NCBI RefSeq assembly: GCF_000715075.1
Contig: NC_134095.1
Location: 12,528,222 to 12,592,221, forward strand
DNA length: 64,000 nucleotides
Reading direction: 5' to 3'
DNA from: Nicotiana tabacum
Taxonomy: Eukaryota > Streptophyta > Magnoliopsida > Solanales > Solanaceae
Shown here: piece by piece, positions 55,356-64,000 of the stretch
Layout of the letters: each line of letters opens with the position of its first letter
Position numbering within the stretch: the first letter of the stretch is position 1
Notes under the pieces: generated by a model
The model's input: the letters and a program-made list of their open reading frames with translations, nothing else
What the model was told of the DNA's origin: nothing
The model's database searches: none
Translations under genes and position numbers: made by a program

Positions 55356-55924
55356 CCTCCAATTCAGAACTTTAAACAAAACATTCTTTTTTACATTTCT
55401 GATTCAAATTAAACACTATAAGTATACAAACTTAGTTCCTAATTGATTCAAACAAATGCTTAGCAGAAGTAAGTCGATTTGTTATTGTTCAGATAGTTAA
55501 AACTAATTGACGACATATGTCGACTCGACTATATTAATCATAACAGGTACAATCGTAGCCAAAATCAGACATTTAAAAGCATCAAGCACATGATTTGAAT
55601 TATACTGACTAAGCAGAATTGCACTCGAGGAATCAGTTAATCAGTTCAAATTTGAAGCTCAATTATTCGCATAGCACATACACATATACACATTATCAGT
55701 AACAAGTAGAAGAAAGAAACAATCAAACACAAAGGCTCGGGCAAGGTGGACAAGATACAGTTAATAAAACTCAAAACAAAAGATTTCACCAAACATGAAC
55801 AGCTTTTAGAACAATCACACGGATTAAAACAAATAAAGAAAAGAAAACAAACTCACCTTAAAACCCGAAAAATCAAAAAATCTGAACTTGGATTCGAACA
55901 GACCTTCTTAAAGCTGAACGGACT

Positions 55925-55964
55925 TTAATCGAAGTGTTTCTCAGATGAGAAACACTTCGATTAA
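55925..55964. repeat. Perfect 40 bp palindrome in Ogre LTR
   Basis: Left arm TTAATCGAAGTGTTTCTCA, 2-nt centre GA, right arm its exact complement. A second hairpin overlaps it: TTAAGGTC-CATTA-GACCTTAA at 55961-55981. Both lie downstream of the TATA box in the element's sense, so they would be in the transcript. Confidence 0.9.
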
Positions 55965-56396
55965 GGTCCATTAGACCTTAATCTTTTGGTTTGAACAAAA
56001 CACGGACCATCGACGAGGACCTTTAAAGTTTCAAAAAATTAGATCCGGGATTCGTGCTTCCCTGGTCAGATTCGGACCAAACCAAGCATGGTTTGGTCAC
56101 GAGGGGGGTCCGGGGACTGCCTGGTATGAATTTAGGGCAGATCGGGGTAGATCGAGTTTTGACTCGAATCTTCAAATGAAGATTCGAGAAGGTGGGATGG
56201 GATTCGAGGTGTGTGGTTGGTGGATTTGGGTTCAGGACGGTGAGGAGCATCTATGGTGTTAAAGGTAAGGTCACCGGCGTCCATGGCGCCGGGTTTCTGG
56301 TGAAGGGAAATGGGGGCGGCTAGGGTTTGAAGGGGAAGGGTTTGGTGAGGATGAAGGCTGGGGTATCGGATAGGGGGGCAGGGTATGGTAAGGGGC

Positions 56397-56619
56397 TTAT
56401 ATATGGAATGGTGGGTTGATCTCAGCCGTCGGATCAATTGAAATCAATGGCTTGGATCTGAAGGCTTAGGGGAAACGGTGTCGTTTCATCCAAAGGGGGT
56501 TTGGGTTGGTCCGGTTGGAAATGGGTCGGGTTCATCATGGGTTGTGAGGAGGTGATCTTGGCCATTGATCATTCAGAGATCAACGGCTCAGATCAGACTC
56601 AACCATTACGACGTCGTTT
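56397..56619 (-). promoter_or_regulatory. Promoter module of Ogre 5' LTR
   Basis: In sense: AAACGACGTCGTAA (56619-56606), AAACGACACCGTTT (56486-56473), then TATATAAG (56403-56396). Spacings are 133 and 83 bp, against 134 and 83 bp in the solo LTR. Confidence 0.65.
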
Positions 56620-57112
56620 GGACGTCCTTGGTGTCAGCTGGACACGGACCGGGCAAGCCTGGTTTTGGGCTGAGTTTGTTTGGGCCAATTTGTTTAAAAT
56701 TGGCCCAAGTCCGAAAAAAAGGGTTTTTATTATTTATTTTATTTTCTTCTTTATTTTTTTTAAAAAAACAAAACCTAAGTAAATCAAATTAAAATTAAAT
56801 AAACAATTAATACAATTAATTGCACACACATTAAAATATTTTAATACAGGTAAAATCAAACAAAAATAAAATCACGGACAAAGATGCCTATTTATGATTT
56901 TTCTATTTAACAACCGTGTTACGGTTCAAATTACGCATGACACATACATTTTTTGTATTTTGTTTTAATAAAATAAGAATGGGCAAAAATCATAAATAAT
57001 TAACAAAGTGCCATGTAAAAATCCAAAAATTGTACAGCAGGGCCAATTATTATTTATTTTTTTTATTTCTTTTGGAGCGATTGTCGCGCGAAATAAAAAT
57101 CACGTCCTCACA

Positions 57113-57754
57113 ACCTTCGTGTTAATACTTCCGAGTCCACAAAAAATAGACTCAAGTGGCTCACAGATACTTCAAATTGATGCTCAATAAATACGAGCAT
57201 ATGTCTTTACATAGATCTTCATAGATGATTTACTTTAGCATATTGACGATGTGGGAATCACGGAATGTGTTCCCGAAAAGAATTTCGACTGCTAAGGCGG
57301 CGGTGTAATTTCACGGAATTACCTAGTTGGCTCTAATCTTATGACTACTTAGCTTCTTCGAGTTCAAGTGGGAATCAGAAACTAATATACGACAAAGTTC
57401 AAGTTAACTGAAGCTCATGATTTCCTATTTTCTAGTAATATGGGAATATGCAAATACGATGTTTGTATGCTATGTGTACGTGGGTTCCTCTGTGTTACTT
57501 TTCCATGAGAACAAATGTTTGGTATAAGGTACTAATGTGAGGAAAAGTTCCAAATCAAATAAAAGAAGCTTGGCCTACGTGCTTACACTAGTCCACGTGA
57601 TTAATATGTATTGTGAAATACAAATATATTTTACATTACTTGAATATGTTTCCGGGAGTATTCATACTAAAATAAATATTTTGCTAATACTTCAAGCATC
57701 GTCTTTTGGAGTTGGATACGCTTAAACCCGTCTTGTCTTGAAGTAGGGGGCATT
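57113..57754 (+). other. Tat-B 3' UTR, second part, with polypurine tract
   Basis: Non-coding sequence after the Ogre insertion. It ends with GAAGTAGGGGGCATT (57740-57754) directly before the 3' LTR, a purine-rich tract fitting plus-strand priming. Confidence 0.65.
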
Positions 57755-58651
57755 TGTGGGAATATAAATTTTATTAAAATTAAATCCGTAAAATAATTTG
57801 GACTATATTTTAAATTCAAGATACATTGGTCCAAATATATGTTATGGGCTAATATAAATGAATTAATTATATAAGTCCAATATAAATGGATTAAATAAAT
57901 AAGTCTTAATCCATTGGGCTAAAGTGATGAGCCCACTTCATTAAGCCCAAATTGTAATTTTCCTAGAGGCCCAGTTCTATGCCACGTGTCAAATGATGTG
58001 GCGCACCAAGTCAAGTGGAAGAGCCAATAGGACCATGCCACGTGTCAAAATGACAAGGCATGTCCAGTCACACTAAAAGGCCAATGAAATCACGCCACGT
58101 GTGTAAGTAACATGTTCTGGCCAATCAAATGCAGTCATGTCATGCTTCAATTTGATTGGTCGGAAAGAGTTTGTTCTTATCACAACTCCTCCCTTCCACA
58201 ACTATAAATAAGGGTTTTCATAACTCAGAAAAGACACCAGAAGTTATAACAAGAAGCAAGAAAGAGCTCGTGGATCAAACGCTGCAAAATCCTCCACAAG
58301 TTTCAAGCTTCAAGTTCAATTTCAAGAAATCAAGTTCAAGCTCAAGAAAGAAGAACAAATCAAGTTCAAGCTCAAGAACGAAGAACAAATCAAGTTCAAG
58401 CTCAAGAACAAAGACTAAATCAAGTTCAAGCCCAAGCAATCAAGCTCAAGCTCAAGAACAAGATCATCGTTCGTGGCAACAAACATAGATTCAAGATCAA
58501 GTTCAAAGGCCCTTGAATTTATTTACCATTGAAAAGAAGAATCAGAGGATTCATAGAGATTGTACACTCAAATATTCGAAATTAAATACTACGATTGTTG
58601 CGATATTTTTCGGTCTTGATTTTATTTTCTCGACGCAATTTATTGTCTACA
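57755..58651 (+). repeat. 3' LTR of Tat-B
   Basis: 897 bp, TGTGGGAATA ... TTGTCTACA, partner of 37757-38701, followed by the TSD CCTCC (58652-58656). It keeps the G-boxes, the TATA box and three 30 bp leader units. Confidence 0.94.
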
Positions 58652-58669
58652 CCTCCATTAAATTCAATG

Positions 58670-59127
58670 GAGGTTTTAGCATTCCTGACTTTGACCAAAT
58701 TCTGAAAAGCGGATAAGACTACGTACAGACACGTACCTTAATAATAACCAAATGTGCAAGAAGGTTTACAACCCATGCTAACGTACTTGTACAGACCAAC
58801 ACCTAGAAATTTGCAGCCAAAATGACTCAAGTATAAGCTTCAATTTCAGTATATTATTTCTCCTATAGATCTAAAATTTTCAGATGATATAGTTGCCTGA
58901 ATCTTGTTATTTGCAAATAATTCCTCGACCAATGATCTGTCTTTATCATTTAGTCTAGCATGGTGCAATCCAATTCCAAATTGTAAGGTGTGCTTCAAGT
59001 TCTGGTTTGTGACTTGAGAAAGAACCATCTGAAGTGCATCTTCTCGCATGTTTATGAACTGCCTCGGGTGCTCATTGGAAGCTGCAAATTTTGAATTCAG
59101 AAAGAAAACATAACAGATTAGGCAGAA
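58670..59127 (-). pseudogene. Captured fragment of a DExH helicase gene (BRR2C/ASCC3-like)
   Basis: On the minus strand, an exon at 59081-58897 (185 bp) encodes SNEHPRQFINM, ALQMVLSQVTNQNLKHTLQF, GIGLHHARLNDKDRSLVEEL and FANNKIQ. This is the conserved Ski2-like helicase segment of the BRR2/ASCC3 family (GIGLHHAGLNDKDR is the usual motif; here Gly is Arg). An acceptor TTTGCAG precedes the exon at 59088-59082. A donor-like position follows at 58896 with GC instead of GT, then intron-like AT-rich sequence to 58670. Because introns flank the exon, capture was from genomic DNA, not mRNA. It is the only host-gene-derived sequence I recognise in the window; it is a fragment, not a working helicase. 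Confidence 0.85.
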
Positions 59128-59467
59128 ATTAAATTTAATGGAGGTTTTAGGGATTTTTAATTTGGGAAAGACGTCTGGAGAGGGATTTGGAAGGGTTGGG
59201 TTAGGTTAATCATTTGGGTAAGGTTAAAATTAGATAGACCTAACCAAGGTTAAAATTAAGTGGGGCATGGGTTAATTCGGACCAATGACGACAGGACACG
59301 TGGAAATGTCAGTATTATAAAAATTAAAATTTGTTTTGAGCCGTTAGTCAAATAATGGCATAGATGGGCCAAAGGTGTAACGGCAGTGGCATGAAAATAG
59401 CATTTTTTAACGGATGGCATGGATAGACTATTTCTGAAAGTTGAGTGGTATTTTTAGGCCTTTTTTG
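59128..59467 (-). repeat. Right TIR of Pack-MULE
   Basis: Inverted partner of the left TIR, ending GGCCTTTTTTG at 59467, followed by the TSD TTATATAAA (59468-59476). Confidence 0.9.
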
Positions 59468-59476
59468 TTATATAAA

Positions 59477-59589
59477 ACAATTTATGAATTTCAAAGAAGT
59501 TTAAATTTGAAGCAATTTAGGATATAAAAGTATTCCTATTTGTTGGGGAGGTCTAAATCTCAAAATCATGGATCAAGACCATGTTAAAC
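59477..59589. other. Short flanking interval
   Basis: AT-rich host or older-element sequence between the MULE TSD and the Tekay LTR; nothing recognised. Confidence 0.5.
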
Positions 59590-60262
59590 TGTCACGACCC
59601 CAGTTCGCCCTCCGTGAACTATCGTGACGGCACCTAGTCGCTACGACTAGGTAAGCCTAACAAATGCAGAAAAGAATAATTTGCGGAAAGAAAATAATAT
59701 AAAAATCGAAATAACAAAATGAAGTAGTGTTTAAGATGCAACCTGGCATATAACAGTACAAGAATCTCAACCTAACACTTCCCAAAATCCGGAGCCCCAT
59801 AAATCACAAGCTAAGAGATTACATAAAAAGCTCTAACTCCAGAAATGTCTATTTACAAGGAAAATACAGAAGGGCTATACTAGTACTCAGAATAAAAAAG
59901 AACTCTTCGGTATGCGGATGCGGCAGATATACCTCGGAGTCTCTACAATAGCGCCTCACCCCAAGAGTGATAAGACAGAGTGGAAGTACCTGGATCTGCA
60001 CATGAAAAACATGCGCATAAAGGACATGAGTACACCATAACGGTACTCAGTAAGTGCCAAGCCTAACCTCGGTCGGGTAGTGATGAGGAAGGTCAGGGCC
60101 CAACTGAGGTTAAATGAAACACAAGGTTTAACAGTGTAGAACAAGATAGTATAAATAAGTGCAACAGTAAAAGTAACACAAGACAAAAAGAACAACAACA
60201 ACTACTACAGAGGCAAAGTAACCATAGAAAGAAATACAGCTCAACCCAGAGATAACAACCAG

Positions 60263-60545
60263 GGATCTCCCAGGATACCGTCCTATAGTCCCAAATATAA
60301 ATATCCATTGGATCTCCCGGGATACCGTCCCGTATTCCAACTCATAATGCGAGGGGATCTCCCGGAATACCGATCCGTAGTCCCAAATGTAAATACTCAG
60401 TACATGGGAATCTATCGGGTGCAATCCCGTAGTTCCAATGTAAATATGCAGAGGGATCTCCCGGAATATCGTTCCGTAGTCCCAAAGTAAACATACAGGG
60501 GGATCTCCCGGGATACCGTCCCGTAGTCCCAAGGTAAACACACAG
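60263..60545 (-). repeat. 48 bp tandem repeats in Tekay-like LTR
   Basis: Six units starting GGATCTCCCGGGATACCGTC-like at about 60263, 60311, 60355, 60407, 60453 and 60501 (spacing 44-52 bp), each followed by CCCGTAGTCCCAA and TGTAAATA. The fourth unit is the most diverged. CCCGGGATACCGTCCCG gives each unit an imperfect dyad. Long ORFs over it are repeat artefacts. Confidence 0.9.
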
Positions 60546-61300
60546 CAACAACACGAAGAATACACAATTCGATTTAAATTCCATACCAAGGTAAAGCAAG
60601 TATTTCTAGCCTAGCATGTTGCACATAATCCAAATAAGGCAGTTTAAGCAAGTAAAGCAATTAAGGCAATTAGACATGCTTCCCTAAGCTAACAACATGC
60701 CCAAATTGCAAGTAGTATAAACCAGAAAAGAAACACAATTAAATTTACTTAAAGAAAACTGAATTTTCAACGATTAGCACAATTACGCACTCGTCACCTC
60801 ACGTACAAGGCATTTCAAATATCAATAATACCAAATCCTAAGGGGAGTTTCCCCACACAAGGTTAGGCAAGCCACTTACCTCGAACCGGCTCAAAGTCAA
60901 TCCGAAACCACGTTCTTGCCTCGAGTACTCGACTCCAAATGACCCAAATCTATTCAATTAAAATATATAATATAAATATAACTTCAAGTAACTGATTCTA
61001 CAAATAAATTCTAAGCTAATACACGAAATTAGGTAAAATAACCAAAACGCCCCCCGGGCCCAAGTCTCGGAATTGGGTAAAATTTACATTTTCAGAATCT
61101 TCATACTCTCACGAGTTCATTCAGACCAAAATCACCAAAATCGGACCTCAAATGATCCCTCAAATCATCACTCAAAGCTCTCTAATTAACCAAGCTCTGA
61201 CCCCCAATTTACTACTGATTTTACCTCAAATTTCATGCTTACAATGATAAAAATCACCATAATAACGAGTTTAAGTTCCAAGAAATCGCGATTAAAACCT

Positions 61301-61310
61301 TATATAGGTT
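61301..61310 (-). promoter_or_regulatory. TATA box of Tekay-like LTR
   Basis: In sense CCTATATAAGG, directly downstream of the CpG-rich array. Confidence 0.6.
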
Positions 61311-61324
61311 CTGGCCCAGGGTTT

Positions 61325-61555
61325 CCGCACCTACGGTCTTTTCCTCGCACCTGCAGTCCCAGGTGCGCATCTGCGAAATTCCACTTAAAGGTCTGGGTCG
61401 CACATGCGCTTCTTCTACCGCATTTGCAGTTGCGTAGGTGCTTGGGCACTTCCGTACCTGCGACTTCTAGATTTTACTCATCTGGCCGCATCTACGGTCT
61501 CCCAACCGCTTCTGTGGCTCCGTACCTACGGTCCCCAATCCGCAGGTGCGGTTAT
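61325..61555. repeat. CpG-rich CGCACCTGCGG-type array in Tekay-like LTR
   Basis: Repeated CGCACCTACGGTC, CGCACCTGCAGTC, AGGTGCGCATCTGCG, CGCATTTGCAGTTGCGTAGG, CGTACCTGCGAC, CGCATCTACGGTC, CGTACCTACGGTC and CGCAGGTGCGG, about a dozen short elements, many of them small inverted repeats, ending about 20 bp upstream of the TATA box. Confidence 0.75.
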
Positions 61556-62230
61556 GATAGAAATCCAGCAGCTTCAACTGAACACTCTAACTCTCAACTT
61601 CCCGTTAAAAATTCGAAATCATACCGAGGCCCCCGGGACCTCAACCAAAAGCACGAACGAGTCATGTACCACTATTCAAACTTACACCAATCCTTAAAAC
61701 ACCTAAAACAACATTGAATTAAACATAGATTCAAGCCTAAGAACTCCAAAAACTCTCAATTTATGCTTTCATTCAAAAAGTCTATCAACCCTCGTTCGAA
61801 TAACCTGAAATTTTGCACACACGTCATATTCAACACTACAGAGAAACTCCAACTTTCAGAATTCCATTCCGACCCTTAGATCAAAATCTCACTATCGAAC
61901 CGAAAACTTAAAAAATTCAACTTTCGGCATTTTAAGCCTAAATTAGCTACGGACCTCCAAAACACAATCCGAACACGCCCCTAAGCCCGAAATCACCCAA
62001 CGGAGCTAACAAAACAAACAAAATTCCATTTTGAGGCCGTCTTCACACTGTTCCAACTATGGTACAAATTCTAAAACTTAAACTCTCATTTAGGGACTAA
62101 GTGTCCCAAAACTCTCCGAAACTCAAAACCAAACATCCCGGCAAATCAAAATAGCAGAAACAAACACGGGGCAAGTAGTTAATAGCGGATCGGGGCATTA
62201 ATTCTTAAAATGACCGGTCAAGTCGTTACA

Positions 62231-62246
62231 TCCTCCCACACTTAAA
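62231..62246 (-). other. Polypurine tract of Tekay-like element
   Basis: In sense AAGTGTGGGAGGA directly before the LTR start TGTAACGAC, in the usual GAACGAATGTTTAAG context. Confidence 0.75.
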
Positions 62247-62289
62247 CATTCGTTCGTCCTCGAAATAGCATAGAGACATACCTAAAGTA

Positions 62290-63560
62290 GTGAAAAGATG
62301 AGGGTAACGACTGCGTATATCTTGCTCGGTCTCCTAGGTCGCCTCCTTGACCGGCTGACCCCGCCACTGAACCTTCACTGATGCAATGTTCTTTGACCTC
62401 AACTTTTGAACCTGCCTGTCCAATATCGCCACTGGCTCCTCAACATAAGATAGATCCTTGTCCAACTGGACTAAACTGAAATCTAACACGTGCGACGGAT
62501 CGCCGTGATACCTTTGGAGCATCGAAACATGAAATACCAGATGAATTTCTGTCAAGCTGGGAGGTAAGGCAATCTCATAAGCAATCTCCCCAACACGTCT
62601 CAATATCTCAAAAGGACCAATAAACCTCGGACTCAACTTTCCTTTCTTCCCAAATCTCATAACGTCCTTCATAGGCGAAACCCAAAGTAGAACCCGCTCT
62701 CTAACCATATAGGAAACATCATGAACCTTCCGGTCCGCGTAACTCTTCTGTCTGGATTGGGTTGTACGGAGTCTATTCTGAATCACCTTAACCTTCTCCA
62801 AAGCATCCTTAACCAAGTATGTGCCCAATAATCTGGCCTCACCCAGCTCAAACCAACCTACCGGGGATCTACACCACCTACCATATAATGCCTCGTATGG
62901 TGCCATCTGAATGCTTGACTGATAGCTGTTGTTGTAGGCAAACTCCGCCAATGGCAAGAACTAATCCCAAGACCCTTCAAACTCCATCACACACGCATGG
63001 AGCATATCCTCAATAATCTGAATAGTGCGCTCGGACTGTCCGTCCATCTGAGGGTGAAATGTTGTACTCAACTCCACCCGAGTACCCAACTCATGATGTA
63101 CTGCCCTCCAGAACCGTGATGTGAACTGAGTACCTCTATCTGAAATGGTTGAAACTGGAATACCATGCAGACGAACAATCTCCCGTATATAAATCTCCGC
63201 CAACCGCTCCGAAGAATAAGTGGTACACATAGGAATGAAGTGCACAGACTTGGTCAGCCGATCCACAATCACCCAAATGGAATCGAACTTCTTCAAAGTC
63301 TGTGGGAGTCTAACTACGAAGTCCATGGTGATCCTCTCCCACTTCCACTCCAGAATCTCTATCTGCTGAAGCAACCCACCCGGCCTTTGGTGCTCATCCT
63401 TTACTTGCTGACAATTGAGGCACCGAGCTACAAACCTAACTATATATTTCTTCATCCGTCTCCACCAATAGTACTATCTCAAATCATGGTATATCTTCGC
63501 GGCACCCGGATGAATGGAATACCGCGAACTATGGGCCTCCTCTAAAATCAACTCCCAAAG
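62290..63560 (-). pseudogene. Tekay-like integrase with chromodomain-like tail
   Basis: In sense: a finger region with stops (HPGAAKIYHD and CLNCQQ, about 63520-63410), core D in MDFVVRLP, D in ISDRGTQF and E in GQSERTIQ (63340-63010), a TAG near 62960, then EFAYNNSYQSSIQMAPYEAL, the GPF motif (FIGPFEILRRVGEIAYEI) and the chromodomain-like end (EEPVAILDRQVQKL, VQWRGQPVKEAT). There TGG (Trp) has become TAG at 62334-62336 and coding sequence continues a little further. The chromodomain-like tail is thought to guide insertion to heterochromatin. Confidence 0.88.
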
Positions 63561-63621
63561 CCCATCAACATTGGATACATGTACCCGACCCTGCATCCCC
63601 AATACCCCTCATCACCAATAG

Positions 63622-64000
63622 TCATATCCCTGGCATCACCATGCAGAACCTTGTCTTGAGGACAAGAAAATGAGGGTCATCATATTGATGCTCCCTGATA
63701 TAATCAAATAAAGAGGATTGAGAAATCACGCAAGCTAGAACCCGACTAGGCTCAGAAAGATCAAACCTCACAAACTGGCTGGCTAAGGCCTGAACATCCA
63801 TCGCCATGGGCCTTTCCACCGCTGGTAAATAAACCAAACTCCCTAAACTCTTTGCCGGGCGACTAAAAGCATTGGCCACCACCTTGGCCTTGCCCGGGTG
63901 ATAAAAAATAGTGATATCATAGTCCTTTAGCAGCTCTAACCACCACCTCTGGCGCAAATTAAGATCCTTTTGCTTGAACATGTACTGCAAGCTCCGATGA
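63622..64000 (-). pseudogene. Tekay-like RNase H end, runs off the window
   Basis: In sense [23 protein letters not shown] RNase H tail, [16 protein letters not shown] (the family has ADALSR, so the conserved Asp is Asn here, a G to A change) and the linker to integrase ending near 63622. The upstream pol is outside the window. Confidence 0.85.

Larger units (their letters stand above)
49975..57112 (-). mobile_element. Truncated Ogre-type element
   Basis: Minus strand: 5' LTR 53090-57112, PBS 53068-53085, leader, ORF1 (51086 down to about 49975). Gag and pol and the 3' LTR are missing, so it is a 5' fragment. The left border is abrupt and no TSD is seen, pointing to deletion after insertion. 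The right border, next to 57113, is a clean LTR end. Confidence 0.82.
53090..57112 (-). repeat. 5' LTR of Ogre element (4.0 kb)
   Basis: In sense it starts TGTGAGGACGTGATTTTT at 57112 and ends GGAGGTGTGACA at 53090, like the solo LTR. Middle parts have diverged strongly from the solo LTR, but the start, the promoter module and the last 300 bp match. It contains a TATA box near 56397-56405, a perfect palindrome at 55925-55964 and GTGCAC repeats at 55299-55355. Confidence 0.88.
37757..58651 (+). mobile_element. Tat-type Ty3-gypsy element (Tat-B), nested and interrupted
   Basis: LTRs at 37757-38701 and 57755-58651, 5 bp TSD CCTCC (37752-37756 and 58652-58656). Internal order: gag, protease, RT, RNase H, second RNase H (split by a solo LTR), integrase, 3' UTR (split by an Ogre fragment), polypurine tract. 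The two insertions account for about 10.4 kb, leaving a native element near 10.5 kb. Several frameshifts and stops; inactive. Confidence 0.93.
37430..59467. mobile_element. Pack-MULE (split by a nested retrotransposon)
   Basis: Long TIRs: left 37430-37756 continuing at 58657-58669, right 59128-59467, about 340 bp each. Net length without the Tat-B insertion is about 1.14 kb. The TIRs match closely in inverted orientation (for example CTGCCGTTACACCTTTGG and ATTTGACTAACGGCTC on the left, their complements on the right). 9 bp TSD on both sides. The interior (58670-59127) is a captured host gene fragment, not transposase, so it is a non-autonomous gene-carrying MULE. Confidence 0.9.
59590..62230 (-). 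repeat. 3' LTR of Tekay-like element
   Basis: 2641 bp, in sense TGTAACGACTTGACC ... GGGTCGTGACA. It contains a TATA box at 61301-61310, a CpG-rich array at 61325-61555 upstream of it and 48 bp tandem repeats at 60263-60545 downstream. Confidence 0.88.
59590..64000 (-). mobile_element. Tekay/Del-like chromodomain Ty3-gypsy element, partial
   Basis: Minus strand, 3' part: RNase H end and integrase with a chromodomain-like tail, polypurine tract and a 2.6 kb 3' LTR. The integrase style (ISDRGTQFTS, FHPQMDGQSERTIQ, RWCRSPVGWFELGE) and tail (PVAILDRQVQKLRSK) fit the Tekay/Del chromovirus lineage. It continues beyond 64000. Confidence 0.88.

Noticed and set aside
58846..59049. An intact host helicase gene
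   Set aside because: Only one exon with intron remnants is present, enclosed by MULE inverted repeats; it is a captured fragment.
60128..60599. Repeat-like ORFs (Gly/Asp/Pro-rich) over the Tekay-like LTR
   Set aside because: They translate the 48 bp tandem repeat; frames on both strands are open for the same reason.
1..64000. tRNA or rRNA genes
   Set aside because: I saw no cloverleaf-type A/B box pairs or rRNA cores; the tRNA-like matches are retrotransposon primer binding sites.

Overview
This window is a stretch of plant nuclear genome made almost entirely of nested transposable elements. I see no intact host gene, rRNA, tRNA, CRISPR array or bacterial feature. The element families (very long-LTR Tat/Ogre-type Ty3-gypsy, Athila-type and Tekay/Del-type Ty3-gypsy, two Ty1-copia relics, a LINE scrap and TIR DNA transposons) and the sequence style fit a large Solanaceae-type genome, perhaps Nicotiana-like. 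That taxonomic call is inference from remembered family resemblance, not from a search.

Layout. 1-2065: 3' part of a copia element on the minus strand (LTR 1-535, pol 551-2065), cut by insertion of the next element. 2066-15105: a Tat/Ogre-like element on the plus strand ('Tat-1') with a 4.5 kb 5' LTR, gag, protease with G-patch, a probable intron, and a nearly readable RT-RNaseH-aRNaseH-integrase; no 3' LTR is seen. 15106-19138: a second copia relic (minus) whose RT core is deleted and which carries an extra ORF downstream of RNaseH. 19387-20150 plus 32315-33800: a Tat fragment split by a complete Athila-like element (20151-32309, minus) with paired LTRs, PBS, PPT and a target-site duplication (TSD). 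34327-36283: a 2 kb TIR element. 36330-36627: a LINE RT scrap.

37430-59467 is one Mutator-like element (MULE) of about 1.1 kb net, with 340 bp TIRs and a 9 bp TSD. It was split when a second, related Tat element ('Tat-B', 37757-58651) jumped into its left TIR. Between the MULE TIRs sits a captured piece of a host DExH helicase gene (BRR2/ASCC3-like) with one exon and both intron borders, so this is a Pack-MULE. Tat-B was itself hit twice: by a solo Ogre LTR (44285-47557, 5 bp TSD) inside its archaeal-type RNaseH, and by a truncated minus-strand Ogre element (about 49975-57112) in its 3' untranslated region. 59590-64000: 3' end of a Tekay-like chromodomain gypsy element (minus) running off the window.

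Order of events by nesting: MULE, then Tat-B, then the solo LTR and Ogre insertions; Tat fragment, then Athila; copia-1, then Tat-1. Nearly every coding region carries frameshifts or stops, so most elements look dead. The most interesting signals are non-coding: (1) phased pairs of CpG-rich inverted repeats directly upstream of the TATA box in the Athila LTRs, with copies in its 3' internal region, and a comparable CpG-rich array at the same place in the Tekay LTR; (2) a stem-loop module ending in GATACGTAGGCA shared by the Tat/Ogre relatives here, with stem changes that keep pairing; (3) two ACGT/ACACC motifs with nearly fixed spacing to the TATA box in two otherwise divergent Ogre LTRs; and (4) the Pack-MULE gene capture.
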